From NCBI RefSeq assembly GCF_002221595.1, contig NZ_NHMP01000002.1, positions 62,001-126,000 of the forward strand: a stretch of DNA of 64,000 nt, given 5' to 3'. The stretch's first letter is position 1; each line of letters starts with the position of its first letter. Source of the DNA: Turicimonas muris (GTDB lineage: Bacteria > Pseudomonadota > Gammaproteobacteria > Burkholderiales > Burkholderiaceae_F). Under the pieces are notes generated by a model. That model was not told where the DNA came from. It did no database searches and was given only the letters and a program-made list of their open reading frames with translations. Position numbers and translations under genes: made by a program. Below, piece by piece: positions 24,488-34,037 of this stretch.

Positions 24488-26041
24488 TTATTTTTTAGAT
24501 TCCTTGACTAAACGCATTGCATCCCTGCCTGCGATTAAACCGCCGGTCATACCAAAACCACTTGTAAATCCCGGATACTTGATATCGTAACTAGTGTCGT
24601 ACAGACCACCCATATCCATTCCCACTGCGTATAGGCCAGGAATAACGTTGCCTTTCTTATCCATGGCCTGCATCTTCGAATTCATACGCACACCGCCCAA
24701 GGTCTGGAAGAAGGCTCTAAGTCCTCGCATGGCATAGTAAGGACCTTTGTCAGAGAACTTAAACAAAAATTGTTTAGGCCTGCCCAATAATTTATCTTCT
24801 CCGGCATCTGCCGCCGCGTTGATATCTTTAACCGTCTCCACAAGGTTTTGGACTGGTACTCCAATCTTTTCTGCCAATTCTTCGATTGTGTCTGCCTTAA
24901 AGGCGTAACCAGCTTTAATACCTCTTTCCAGCCCTTCATCCAAAGCGGTCATCGGTTCGCCTCTGATAACAATCTGATTGAAGTCGGTTAAAGGGCCCTC
25001 TTTAATGAGCTTATTCTTCATGTTCTCATCAAAAATAGAGAACATCACTCCGCCATTTGCAGTCATCGCATTGTGATTGTCGTTCCAATAACGACCATTG
25101 CCTTCGTTGTAAAAACGCTGTCCAAATTTGTTGACCCACAAGAATGGCTGACTCAAAGCTGCTCTAGATTCTTTAAGCCATTGAGGGCCATTAAATTGGA
25201 AGATGACAGGTTCATATTCAAGATATGGGCTGTTTCCTGCAATCGTATCCATACCAGCTAAATCAGCACCAATTTCCTTAGCCATGTTTATACCGTCACC
25301 GGTTCGTCCTTCAATCCCCGGACCGCGCAGCATGATTCTGGCCATACCTTCTTTGCCAATGTCCGGAACATATTTCTTAAGCATTTCCTGATTACCTGGG
25401 AAACCTCCAGTGGCAAGAATAACTGCTTTGGCTCGTACAGTAACTTTTTCGCCTTTATGGTTTTTAGCTTCTACCCCTACAACCTCACCTTTTTCATTTT
25501 GAATAAGTTTCTGCGCTGGGGTCTCTAAGAGAATAGTTCCTCCGTTCTTCTCAATATCACGGTAGAAAAGCTTTATAAACCCAGCACCAAAGCCGTCCGG
25601 AGCCATGTGGCGATCTTTTTTGCCACGTTTATTCAGCTTGAACTTGTAGCCTTTTGTCTCGATCCAGTCCATTGCAGGACCGCTCTCATTGATCAAAGTC
25701 CGAAGAACTACGGCATTGATTCTATAGTTATAGAACCTGACGACATCCTTGTACACTTGATCTGCTGTCGGCTCAGTCAGTCCATTTCTTCTCTTGTAGT
25801 CGGAGTCAGCTGCGAAAGCCCCTTCGAAATAGTTCCCTGCGCCGCCCAGTCCCGGAAGCTTTTCTAAAACCACCACCTTACCTCCGTGATCGAGAACGGA
25901 CATAGCGGAACTTAATCCTGATATTCCGCCGCCAACCACGACAACATCTGTCGTTAACTCATGATCTTGGGCAAATCCGCTTAAACAGACACCTGCCAGC
26001 GCACATGTAACTGCCACCTTAATGATTGATATTTGATTCAT
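24488..26041 (-). CDS. Periplasmic FAD-binding reductase of the fumarate/urocanate reductase type
   Basis: 517 residues. The Sec signal peptide ends around residue 25 (SGFAQ). The FAD Rossmann motif is DVVVVGGGISGLSSAMSVLD. The middle carries LLRGPGIEGRTGDGINMAKE, and the C-terminal region FFQTLGGVRMN and GLYAVGMDMGGLYDTSYD replaces the usual NRLGGN form, so substrate specificity differs from the classic fumarate enzymes. It lacks heme motifs; the tetraheme cytochrome downstream supplies them. First gene of the reductase-cytochrome-porin operon. The substrate is unknown. Confidence 0.92.
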   Translation of the reverse strand: MNQISIIKVAVTCALAGVCLSGFAQDHELTTDVVVVGGGISGLSSAMSVLDHGGKVVVLEKLPGLGGAGNYFEGAFAADSDYKRRNGLTEPTADQVYKDVVRFYNYRINAVVLRTLINESGPAMDWIETKGYKFKLNKRGKKDRHMAPDGFGAGFIKLFYRDIEKNGGTILLETPAQKLIQNEKGEVVGVEAKNHKGEKVTVRAKAVILATGGFPGNQEMLKKYVPDIGKEGMARIMLRGPGIEGRTGDGINMAKEIGADLAGMDTIAGNSPYLEYEPVIFQFNGPQWLKESRAALSQPFLWVNKFGQRFYNEGNGRYWNDNHNAMTANGGVMFSIFDENMKNKLIKEGPLTDFNQIVIRGEPMTALDEGLERGIKAGYAFKADTIEELAEKIGVPVQNLVETVKDINAAADAGEDKLLGRPKQFLFKFSDKGPYYAMRGLRAFFQTLGGVRMNSKMQAMDKKGNVIPGLYAVGMDMGGLYDTSYDIKYPGFTSGFGMTGGLIAGRDAMRLVKESKK

Positions 26042-26289
26042 TTTTTCTCCTTATTTGAGGCTGGGATTCAGGAGAAATATTAGAAATAAGCCCAAAAGCA
26101 AGAAATATCCAGTGGCTAGTCACTGACCTTACCAACTGGCAATAAAAGCAGTCCAGAAGAAAGAATTCTGCATACCAGTTTATTTGATGTAGGCAGTCTG
26201 TCGGCCTCAAGGGTATAGTGTGAGCATATATTTTACGTAGTAGCGAGAAGTTGCCTGCCTCTGGCTTCCAAAATCGCATATCTCAGCTA

Positions 26290-26712
26290 CAAGTAGAAGA
26301 TTAATTCCTTTCCGAACCGTAAAAGGCGTTCGACATGAGTCAAAGTAAGAGAGCTTACGGTACCGCTCCAAGTGGCTTCCAGCAGCTTCTTCAATCCTGG
26401 ATTCTTATAGCTTAATCCTGAACCTAGTTCAGAAATAACTTCATCGAACCCATTGTCTTTGAAGCGTTGACTTTGAGATTAAAGATCTGATTTTTGATCG
26501 TGGCTGCAGACTCGGACTTAACTGATATCCCGGCGCTCTTTTGGTTTTCTCAAATGAGAGCAGGAAGAAGAGGAAAAATGTCGATGATTTCCAACAGTGC
26601 GCAGAGTCTCAGATAATTTACCAGCACTGCACCAGCGACGGATGGTTGCGGAACTAACACCCGATCTATCTGCTAGTTGCCCAACCGACAGGAGAGAGAA
26701 ATCAACAGTTAT
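26290..26712 (-). pseudogene. tnpA: Decayed IS607 tnpA
   Basis: Translation on the minus strand gives DFSLLSVGQLADRSGVSSAT and IRRWCSAGKLSETLRTVGN, clearly homologous to the intact tnpA at 17955-18569. It has lost the start codon (ATA), reads TAA just before the nucleophile motif, changes that motif to RVCSHDQ, has a second TAA shortly after, and breaks off after LLRFGKELIFYL. No tnpB follows. A dead IS607 remnant. Confidence 0.88.
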
Positions 26713-26781
26713 CTAAAAAGGTAGGTATTATCATAATTTGTACAAGATTAAGGAGCAATTTGATGACTAGTTTTTAACCCT
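26713..26781 (-). mobile_element. Left-end remnant of the decayed IS607 copy
   Basis: AGGTAGGTATTATC, TTTGTACAAGATTA and CTAGTTTTTAACCCT are shared with 18570-18638 upstream of the intact tnpA. The similarity ends at 26781, which helps define the element boundary. Confidence 0.7.
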
Positions 26782-26852
26782 CCTTATGATTTTCCTAATT
26801 AACTAACATCCTACCTCGTCCCATAATAGCTGAACCACCACCTTTTATTACT

Positions 26853-26884
26853 CCATATAGAGCCGCCGAAGCGTCCCTATATGG
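26853..26884 (-). terminator. Possible hairpin after glmS
   Basis: CCATATAG (26853-26860) and CTATATGG (26877-26884) form an 8-bp stem around a 16-base loop, 10 bases past the glmS stop. No T tract follows on the minus strand, so termination is uncertain. Confidence 0.35.
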
Positions 26885-26893
26885 ACGTCTGAG

Positions 26894-28720
26894 CTATTCC
26901 ACAGTAACGCTCTTAGCAAGGTTCCTTGGCTTATCGACATCGGTACCTCTTACTAATGCGGTGTGGTAAGCAAGAAGCTGCAAAGGAAGGACATGAAGAA
27001 TAGGAGATAAGTCACCGTAGTTTTCCGGTAGCTTTATCACATGGATTCCGTCGGACGGCTCGATATTGGAGTCCGCATCAGAGAATACAAAAAGCACACC
27101 CTTTCTGGCTCTGACTTCCTGCATATTGCTCTTAAGCTTCTCGATCAATTCATCATTCGGAGCAACTGTAACGACGGGCATATTACCGTCTACTAAAGCT
27201 AAGGGTCCGTGCTTTAATTCACCTGCAGGATATCCTTCAGCGTGGATGTAGCTGATTTCTTTGAGCTTGAGAGCACCTTCCAAAGCGATTGGGTAATGAG
27301 CACCGCGGCCGAGGAACAATGCATTGTTCTTATCAGCAAAAAGCTCAGCCCACGTCTTAATTTCCGGTTCTTGTTTAAGAACAACGTCCATGCTCTTCGG
27401 CAAATGACGGAGCTCTCTAATGGCCTGCTCTTCTCTTTCCGGGGTAAGTCTGCCTTTTTCCTTGCAAATGGCAAGAGCCAGCAAATAAAGAGCTGCCAAC
27501 TGGGTAGTAAAAGCCTTTGTAGAAGCAACGCCGATTTCAACACCGGCTCTGGTAATGTAGTGAGCCTTCGTTTCCTTGACCATTGCGCTCGTAGCTACAT
27601 TGCAAATGGTCATGGTCATATCCATGCCGAGATCTTGAGCATGTCTCAAAGCAGCAAGCGTGTCTGCAGTCTCCCCCGACTGAGAAATAGTCAGCACGAG
27701 CGTGTCGAGATCGGGAACGGATTCTCTGTACCGGTATTCGCTGGCGATTTCAACGTCAACCGGAACCTTTGCAATAGATTCAATCCAATACTTTCCGATC
27801 ATGCCGGCGTAATAGCTGGTACCGCAGGCAATAATCAAAACTCTCTTGAGTCTCTTGAACATTTCCGGAGCTTCAAAGCCGAAAATGGCCCCGGTAATAC
27901 CTTGCACGCCTTCTAAAGTATCGGCAATGGCTCTCGGCTGTTCAAAAATTTCTTTTTGCATGTAGTGGTTGTAATTGCCGAGAGAAATTTCAGAAGAAAA
28001 CTCGTGAATGATGGAAACCGGACGTTCGATGGTTTTGTATTCTTCTCCTTCTTTATGCCAAATGACAACTTTTTCCGGAGTAACGTCAACTACATCGCCG
28101 TCTTCAAGATAAATGAATTTGTCTGTCACGCCTGCCAATGCGATTGGGTCAGAGGCAACAAAGTTTTCGCCTTCTCCTAGAGCAGCCACTAACGGAGCGG
28201 CTTTCTTCGTAGCAACCACTCGGTTGGGTTCCTTAATGCAAGTGAGAGCGATGGCATAAGCACCTCTAAGACGCTGGACTGCCTTTTCAACGGCTTTAAG
28301 AAGGTCTCCTTCGTAGAGGCTGTGGACTAAGTGAACAATAACTTCAGTATCTGTTTGACTTAAGAATTCATAGCCTTTTTCGATCAGTTCTTCTCTGATT
28401 TCCTCATAGTTCTCGATGATGCCGTTATGAACTACAGCCATCATATTGTGAGAAAAATGAGGATGGGTATTGCAGATTTCCGGCGCACCATGAGTTGCCC
28501 ATCTAGTATGAGCAATACCGGTGAGACCGCTAAGATTTTCAATCTTAGTCTGTTCAATTAGTGCATTAACTCTTTTTACTGTTCGAGTTCTTTTAAGCTT
28601 ACTCTCGTCAACAATAGCAATACCGCAGGAGTCATAGCCGCGATACTCTAAACGTCTCAATCCCTCCGTGAGGATTGGAACGACATCTCTTTTACTGCTT
28701 GCTGCGACAATACCGCACAT
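26894..28720 (-). CDS. glmS: Glucosamine-6-phosphate synthase (glutamine amidotransferase, isomerising)
   Basis: 608 residues (E. coli 609). Cys2 in MCGIVAAS is the glutaminase nucleophile, and [10 protein letters not shown] and [12 protein letters not shown] belong to the class-II amidotransferase domain. Two SIS domains carry [16 protein letters not shown] and [16 protein letters not shown]-type segments, and the C-terminus [11 protein letters not shown] is the family hallmark. It makes glucosamine-6-phosphate for peptidoglycan and LPS. It follows glmU by 21 bases in the same transcript. I saw no glmS ribozyme, as expected outside Firmicutes. Confidence 0.98.
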   Translation of the reverse strand: MCGIVAASSKRDVVPILTEGLRRLEYRGYDSCGIAIVDESKLKRTRTVKRVNALIEQTKIENLSGLTGIAHTRWATHGAPEICNTHPHFSHNMMAVVHNGIIENYEEIREELIEKGYEFLSQTDTEVIVHLVHSLYEGDLLKAVEKAVQRLRGAYAIALTCIKEPNRVVATKKAAPLVAALGEGENFVASDPIALAGVTDKFIYLEDGDVVDVTPEKVVIWHKEGEEYKTIERPVSIIHEFSSEISLGNYNHYMQKEIFEQPRAIADTLEGVQGITGAIFGFEAPEMFKRLKRVLIIACGTSYYAGMIGKYWIESIAKVPVDVEIASEYRYRESVPDLDTLVLTISQSGETADTLAALRHAQDLGMDMTMTICNVATSAMVKETKAHYITRAGVEIGVASTKAFTTQLAALYLLALAICKEKGRLTPEREEQAIRELRHLPKSMDVVLKQEPEIKTWAELFADKNNALFLGRGAHYPIALEGALKLKEISYIHAEGYPAGELKHGPLALVDGNMPVVTVAPNDELIEKLKSNMQEVRARKGVLFVFSDADSNIEPSDGIHVIKLPENYGDLSPILHVLPLQLLAYHTALVRGTDVDKPRNLAKSVTVE

Positions 28721-28741
28721 ATTCTTTAACTCTCCAAATCT

Positions 28742-30097
28742 TTATTTTTTGGTTGGTCTCGGCCAACCTGGAATTGTCACAGGCTTCGCTCTGCGGACAA
28801 ATAAACAATCTTCCGGCACATCTCTGGTCACTGTGGCTCCGGCGCCTACAGTGGAGTGTTTATGAACCGTTACCGGCGCTACTAATTGAGTATCGCTGCC
28901 GATGAAACAGTCATCTTCAATGACAGTGCGGAATTTATTAACGCCATCATAATTGCATGTAATGGTGCCTGCACCAATATTGACGTTAGAACCCATGTCG
29001 CAGTCGCCGATATAGGAAAGATGATTAACCTTGCTTCCTTTACCGATCACGCTCTTCTTAATTTCCACAAAGTTACCGACATGTACCTCTTCTGATAGTT
29101 CTGCACCCGGTCTAAGACGTGCAAACGGACCAATCTTCGCAGATTCTCCCACCACAGCTTTATCAAAGTGTGAGAATGCGTCTACGACGGTATCCGCACA
29201 GATTTTTGTAGAGCGAATGACACTGTAGGGGCCGATCCGGACATTGTCTTCGAGAACTACATCTCCTTCAAACACACAGCCGACATCGATAAAAACATCT
29301 TTTCCACATGTCAAAGAACCTCTGATATCAATCCGTTCAGCATCGGCCAAACCGACACCTTGAGCCATTAACTTCGCGGCTTGTTTTCTCTGCAAAGCTC
29401 TTTCAAGACGTTGGAGCTGAGTCTTGTCGTTGACTCCCTCAACCTCCCAATGATCTTTTGTCTTGAGAGTATGAATCTTGACGCCTTCTTTAGCTGCAAA
29501 GCCGATTAAATCCGTCAGGTAGTATTCGCTTTGCTTGTTGGTACATCCAACTTGAGACAGCCATCCCTTGATCTTATCTCCCGGGATAATCATGATGCCG
29601 GTATTGACTTCTTTGATCTTTCGCTGCTCATCTGAGGCGTCTTTTTCTTCAACGATCCCGATGACCTCACCTGTCTCATCTCTAAGGATTCGGCCGTAAC
29701 CTGTCGGATTATCAAGCTCAACAGTCAGTAATCCCACTTCGTCTCCGGCCTGTTTAGAAAATTCTTCCAAAGTGGCCGGCGAAATGAGCGGGACGTCACC
29801 GTAAAGAACCAATACGGATTCATTGTTTTCCAGGCTTGGAATCGCTTGTGCAACAGCGTGAGCGGTTCCTTTCTGCTCGGCCTGAAGTGCAAACTTAACG
29901 GGACGATCGGCAAAGTATTCTCTTACCTGTTCAGCACCGTGACCAATTACAACAACAGGAGACTGTCCTTGTAAAAGAGTCTCGGCAGAATCTAAGACCC
30001 ATTCCAGCATCGGCTTATTGCCTAGTCTTTGCAAAACCTTAGGCAAAAAAGAATTCATTCTCTTGCCTTTGCCGGCGGCTAAGATAACTACATTCAT
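28742..30097 (-). CDS. glmU: Bifunctional UDP-GlcNAc pyrophosphorylase / GlcN-1-P acetyltransferase
   Basis: 451 residues. The N-terminal uridylyltransferase domain opens with VVILAAGKGKRMNSFLPKVL and has VLYGDVPLIS. The C-terminal left-handed beta-helix carries hexapeptide repeats and NYDGVNKFRTVIEDDCFIGS, with the acetyltransferase site. It makes UDP-GlcNAc, using the GlmS product after mutation by GlmM, so the pairing with glmS is functional. The ATG lies 12 bases after the symporter gene. Confidence 0.98.
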   Translation of the reverse strand: MNVVILAAGKGKRMNSFLPKVLQRLGNKPMLEWVLDSAETLLQGQSPVVVIGHGAEQVREYFADRPVKFALQAEQKGTAHAVAQAIPSLENNESVLVLYGDVPLISPATLEEFSKQAGDEVGLLTVELDNPTGYGRILRDETGEVIGIVEEKDASDEQRKIKEVNTGIMIIPGDKIKGWLSQVGCTNKQSEYYLTDLIGFAAKEGVKIHTLKTKDHWEVEGVNDKTQLQRLERALQRKQAAKLMAQGVGLADAERIDIRGSLTCGKDVFIDVGCVFEGDVVLEDNVRIGPYSVIRSTKICADTVVDAFSHFDKAVVGESAKIGPFARLRPGAELSEEVHVGNFVEIKKSVIGKGSKVNHLSYIGDCDMGSNVNIGAGTITCNYDGVNKFRTVIEDDCFIGSDTQLVAPVTVHKHSTVGAGATVTRDVPEDCLFVRRAKPVTIPGWPRPTKK

Positions 30098-30109
30098 TGA
30101 TTTTCCTTC

Positions 30110-31576
30110 TTACGCAGCAGCGTCATACAGATATTTGTCTTTGTTCTCTTCCCAGTTCTTCACACACTCTCTATTCATCTTCATTGGGATAAGGGAACCA
30201 ACCACCTGTGCCAAACCGGCAGCAACAAAACCGCCGAGCAAAGCAGGGATTTCTTCGCCCATCGTGGTGAAGGTTAAGTAAGACCAAACCACAGTACCGA
30301 CGAAGATAGAGAACCAGCAGCCGAAGGTTGTGGAACGCTTCCAATACAAACCTAATGTCAGCGGCCAGAAAGCCCCGATAACCGGGAACTGATAAGCCAT
30401 CGCAGCCAATTCATAAATTGGTGTGCCTTCCATAGAGAGAGAGTATGCCAAAACACCCAACGCAAAGATAATCAAAGAGATTCTCATGGCCCTTAACTCT
30501 CTCTTATCACTCAACGGGATAATGTTTCTTAAAACGTTTTCCACGAAAGTTGTGGTCGGAGCGAGCATGGTTGCCGAGGCTGTGGACATCACTGCGGAAA
30601 GAACAGCACCAAAGAACAGAATCCTCAGCCACAGCGGCATGTGTTCTTTAATAAAGGTCGGCAGAATCTCTTGAGGATCAGTATTCATCAGTCCTGCAGC
30701 CATATCAGGAACGGCAACGGAAGCAGCAACAACAATAAACATTGGAATTGCAGCAAAAACCAGATAGAAAGATCCGCCGATGATTGGACCGATACACGCA
30801 ATCCTTGCAGTCTTCGCAGACATAACACGCTGGAACACGTCCTGTTGCGGAATAGAGCCAATCATCATTGTGATAGCAGCCGAAATCCAGAAGAGCCAGC
30901 CCTTTACGGAATTTTCCGGAAAGAACCTGAACAAATCGTGATCCACAGCATAACTCGTGACATTCTGGACCCCGCCGGCCATGCTGGAAGCGAAAACCGC
31001 CACCAGGGCCAGGCCAATTACGATAATGATCATCTGGAAGAAATCGGTAAGAGCCACAGACCACATACCGCCGAAAACCGTGTAGATAAGCACCACGATT
31101 GTTCCAATAATCATTGCCACGCTCACGCTGATATAGCCTTCGGTCAGGATGTGCATAACCAAACCCAAAGCTGCCACTTGAGCCGCGACCCAGCCAAGGT
31201 AGGAGAGCACAACAAAGATGGAACAGACAAGTTCCACCGAGACCCCATACCGGCGTCTATAGAAGTCGCCCACCGTCAGCAGGCTCATCTTATAAAGCTT
31301 TCTCGCAAAGAAAACGCCGACCAGAATCAAAGCCATACTGGATCCAACAGGCTCTTCAACGACTCCCTCCAGACCATTTTTAATAAATTGGCCCGGAGTC
31401 CCCAACACGGACTCGCTTCCAAACCAGGTAGCAAATGTGGCTGTAACCACCATAACCAGAGGAAGAGAGCGACCTGCTAACGCATAGTCACTTGTACTCT
31501 TAACACGGGTGGCAGCATACAAACCGATGCCGACAGTACACAACAAGTACAAACCAACAAAAATCGCTAATTTCAT
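30110..31576 (-). CDS. Sodium:solute symporter (SSS family)
   Basis: 488 residues with about 13 membrane helices. LYAATRVKSTSDYALAGRSL at the N-terminus and VFGGMWSVALTDFFQMIII in the middle are SSS family hallmarks, and the conserved ATFATWFGSESVLGTPG segment lies in helix 2. The substrate cannot be assigned; PutP- and panthothenate-type members share these motifs. It lies just upstream of glmU in the same direction, possibly co-transcribed. Confidence 0.9.
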   Translation of the reverse strand: MKLAIFVGLYLLCTVGIGLYAATRVKSTSDYALAGRSLPLVMVVTATFATWFGSESVLGTPGQFIKNGLEGVVEEPVGSSMALILVGVFFARKLYKMSLLTVGDFYRRRYGVSVELVCSIFVVLSYLGWVAAQVAALGLVMHILTEGYISVSVAMIIGTIVVLIYTVFGGMWSVALTDFFQMIIIVIGLALVAVFASSMAGGVQNVTSYAVDHDLFRFFPENSVKGWLFWISAAITMMIGSIPQQDVFQRVMSAKTARIACIGPIIGGSFYLVFAAIPMFIVVAASVAVPDMAAGLMNTDPQEILPTFIKEHMPLWLRILFFGAVLSAVMSTASATMLAPTTTFVENVLRNIIPLSDKRELRAMRISLIIFALGVLAYSLSMEGTPIYELAAMAYQFPVIGAFWPLTLGLYWKRSTTFGCWFSIFVGTVVWSYLTFTTMGEEIPALLGGFVAAGLAQVVGSLIPMKMNRECVKNWEENKDKYLYDAAA

Positions 31577-31724
31577 TAGTTTTGTTTTTCCTTAAAAGAA
31601 CGGAAACTGCCGGCTTTAATCGACAGGAGAAAAAACTTAGGTTTAATTGGATAATTTTAATTTAAAAACGTCAGATTCAAGCCAATAATTACCCAACGTT
31701 CATAAAAGCAAGAAAGTCTGTTGC

Positions 31725-31761
31725 AAAAAAAACGAAACCCACATCCAGATTTGAATGTGGG
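31725..31761 (-). terminator. Terminator of the Tim44-domain gene
   Basis: CCCACAT (31738-31744) pairs with ATGTGGG (31755-31761); on the minus strand a run of eight T (complement of 31725-31732) follows after a short spacer. Confidence 0.75.
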
Positions 31762-31787
31762 CAACGAAAATTTATTTATTTTTTAAC

Positions 31788-32732
31788 TTATTCGGCCTGT
31801 TCAATGCCGGCTAACAACCAACCGGATTTACCTTCGCGAGGTTTAACAAGGTTCCAAATTTCTTTGACATCTGTCGGCTCACCGTTTTCATTGAGTTTGC
31901 CTTCGAAGAGAACAGAAGCAACGTACTCTGTCGGAGTTGTTTCGAACCCGGCCAGAGACGGTGTCAAGGACAGGATCATTGTGACGTTAGCGCCCTTAAT
32001 TTCACGGCGTCTATGTGTTAACTCGATGAACATATCGTCCGTACAGTAATTAGACAGATTGTCCATATCGCCGCTGTCCCAAGCACCTTGGAGCATCTTG
32101 AAGTAAGAAGTAGACATCTGAAGGAAAGCCTCTTTATCGAATTCTGCAGGAACTTCAAAAGAAGAGTCGGAGTTTTGAGCGCCTGTGGAAGGAGAATCAG
32201 AGAACTCATCCATAGCAGAACCCGGTCTTGAAGCCATTCCGGAGAACGGATTAGAAGCTTCTTTCTGCATCGGCTCTGGTGCCGAATAAGGTTCAGGCTG
32301 AGAGGGGCGCTGGAAGATGTTTGTAGGATTCTGAGACGAATTACCCGCAGAGGAAGCAGCTTTCTTCGCAGCAAAGAACCTGAAGGCGAAGAGAGCAAGT
32401 GCCGCCAAAGCCAAGAACATGAGAATCTGGGCGAAGCCTTCACCGAGGCCAAGCATATTAGCAAGAGCCATAAAGCCGAGGGCTGTAGCAGCACCGATTA
32501 AGAGGCTGCGCCCGAGACCGCCTGATTTAGCCGCTGCGGCTGCACCGGCTGCAGGGGCAGCTGACGGACGTTTTGCGGTGGAAGGAGCTGCCTTTGGAAA
32601 AGACGGAGAGGCTTTGGGCACGGACATAGAACGGCCGAAGCTTGCACCGCCGCCAAGGCGAGCTGCTGATGCATCCAGCGTAAATGTGACCAGAGAGAGG
32701 CCAATCAGAAGAGCAGCAAGAAATTTTTTCAT
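31788..32732 (-). CDS. Tim44-like domain membrane protein
   Basis: 314 residues from the ATG at 32732, which has AAAGGAAATGG upstream and begins a proper signal-like sequence (MKKFLAALLIGLSLVTFTLD); a longer frame to 32789 would run into ubiE. A Gly/Ser/Ala/Pro-rich linker, a transmembrane pair near residues 85-125 and a C-terminal Tim44-like domain (FLQMSTSYFKMLQGAWDSGD, DVKEIWNLVK, GWLLAGIEQ) follow. The function in bacteria is not settled. It clusters with ubiE and a DUF971 gene, a linkage common in betaproteobacteria. Confidence 0.85.
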   Translation of the reverse strand: MKKFLAALLIGLSLVTFTLDASAARLGGGASFGRSMSVPKASPSFPKAAPSTAKRPSAAPAAGAAAAAKSGGLGRSLLIGAATALGFMALANMLGLGEGFAQILMFLALAALALFAFRFFAAKKAASSAGNSSQNPTNIFQRPSQPEPYSAPEPMQKEASNPFSGMASRPGSAMDEFSDSPSTGAQNSDSSFEVPAEFDKEAFLQMSTSYFKMLQGAWDSGDMDNLSNYCTDDMFIELTHRRREIKGANVTMILSLTPSLAGFETTPTEYVASVLFEGKLNENGEPTDVKEIWNLVKPREGKSGWLLAGIEQAE

Positions 32733-32745
32733 TCCATTTCCTTTA

Positions 32746-33525
32746 TTAAGATTTTTCTTTATATCCAATATGGAGGGCTGTAATTCCAAAAGTTAAATTT
32801 GTCCAGGAGACATTTTTCATCCCGACATTTTGCATGATTGTAGCAAGAGTGAGCTGATCGGGGTGCATGCGGATCGACTCAACCAGGTAACGATAATTTT
32901 CTGCCTTACCGGTAATCTTAGCTGCAATCCAAGGCATTAATTTAAAAGAATAAAAGTCGTAAAACGGAGCAAGCCACTTTTCCGGTTTGGAGAACTCTAG
33001 AACCATCACTTTTCCACCGGGTTTACACACTCTGAGCATTTCTTTTAATGCTTTGTCTTTGTGGGTCATATTGCGCAAACCGAAAGCAACGGTAATAACG
33101 TCAAAATAATCGTCTGGGAACGGAAGAGCCTCTGCATCGCAAGTCGTATAGAAGGCGTCAAAATGATGTTGCTTCATGCGTTTCTTGCCGATTCTCAGCA
33201 TGCTGAGATTAATATCCGTAAGCCAGAGCTTTCCGTCACCGATTTTATCGGCCATAGCAATTGAGAGATCTCCGGTTCCTCCGGCAATGTCGAGTACATT
33301 CATGCCGGGTTTAACGGCAGCTTTGTCAACGGTATATTTTTTCCACAGTCTATGCATGCCGAAGGAAAGCACGTCATTCATGATGTCGTACTTAGGAGCC
33401 ACTTCATCGAAAACTTCTTTTACGTGACTCTCTTTTTCTTCTTCAGGAATGGTCTGATAACCAAAATCAGTCAAGCGTTCGTTTGTTTTTTTATCCGGCA
33501 TTTGGCTGTTAACTTCTTTATTCAT
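32746..33525 (-). CDS. ubiE: Ubiquinone/menaquinone C-methyltransferase
   Basis: 259 residues. The SAM motif I reads VLDIAGGTGDLSIAMA, preceded by VFDEVAPKYDIMNDVLSFGMH, the UbiE signature; ITVAFGLRNMTHKDKALKEM and LEFSKP are motifs II and III. It methylates demethylmenaquinol and the ubiquinone precursor. With menB and menE in this window it completes the late menaquinone steps. The start codon gap to the DUF971 gene is three bases, so they form an operon with the Tim44 gene. Confidence 0.97.
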   Translation of the reverse strand: MNKEVNSQMPDKKTNERLTDFGYQTIPEEEKESHVKEVFDEVAPKYDIMNDVLSFGMHRLWKKYTVDKAAVKPGMNVLDIAGGTGDLSIAMADKIGDGKLWLTDINLSMLRIGKKRMKQHHFDAFYTTCDAEALPFPDDYFDVITVAFGLRNMTHKDKALKEMLRVCKPGGKVMVLEFSKPEKWLAPFYDFYSFKLMPWIAAKITGKAENYRYLVESIRMHPDQLTLATIMQNVGMKNVSWTNLTFGITALHIGYKEKS

Positions 33526-33528
33526 CGA

Positions 33529-33936
33529 TTAATGGCCTGAGCACTTAGATTTTGGTTTTTCCTTGAATGGTTCATTAGCCGGATCATTAGGGTCACGGCT
33601 GGCACCTGCTGCCTTCAGATCTTCAAGATAAGCTGCCCAAAAAGCTTCTTTGTTTTTACCGAGATCTTCCAACCACTCCCAGCTGTAGATGCCCGAATCA
33701 TGGCCGTCGGAGAAAGTTAATTTCAGAGCGTATTCTCCAACTGGAGCGACATCGACAATAGTCACGTCGCGCTTTCCGACCTGAAGTTTTGCTTGATCCG
33801 GAGTATGTCCTTGAACATCTGCGGAAGGAGAAAAAACACGCAGGAATTCGTAAGTCAGTTCGTAATCTCCGTCAGGGTAGGAGATATTCATAATCTTTGA
33901 TTTATTGTGAAACTCAATATTTGTAGGTAACTTCAC
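33529..33936 (-). CDS. DUF971 (GBBH-like N-terminal) protein
   Basis: 135 residues. MNISYPDGDYELTYEFLRVF and LKLTFSDGHDSGIYSWEWLE are the two conserved DUF971 segments, related to the N-terminal domain of gamma-butyrobetaine hydroxylase. The tail KPKSKCSGH ends in a Cys and His and could bind a metal. Such small proteins often neighbour ubiE in betaproteobacteria; one proposal is a role in iron-sulfur or quinone metabolism, unproven. First gene of the DUF971-ubiE-Tim44 operon. Confidence 0.85.
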   Translation of the reverse strand: MKLPTNIEFHNKSKIMNISYPDGDYELTYEFLRVFSPSADVQGHTPDQAKLQVGKRDVTIVDVAPVGEYALKLTFSDGHDSGIYSWEWLEDLGKNKEAFWAAYLEDLKAAGASRDPNDPANEPFKEKPKSKCSGH

Positions 33937-33958
33937 AGCGGTTCCTTAATAGTTGATT

Positions 33959-33982
33959 TGCGAATTTTAATATTAATTCGCA
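33959..33982. promoter_or_regulatory. Inverted repeat upstream of the DUF971-ubiE operon
   Basis: TGCGAATT and AATTCGCA arms (8 bp, perfect) around an 8-base AT spacer, 23 bases upstream of the DUF971 start. Either an operator or the terminator-like boundary after the LysR gene; there is no T tract. Confidence 0.35.
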
Positions 33983-34037
33983 TACCAAAATTGCCCATAT
34001 CACGCACATTCAAAATAACTTTTCCTAGATAAGTAAC

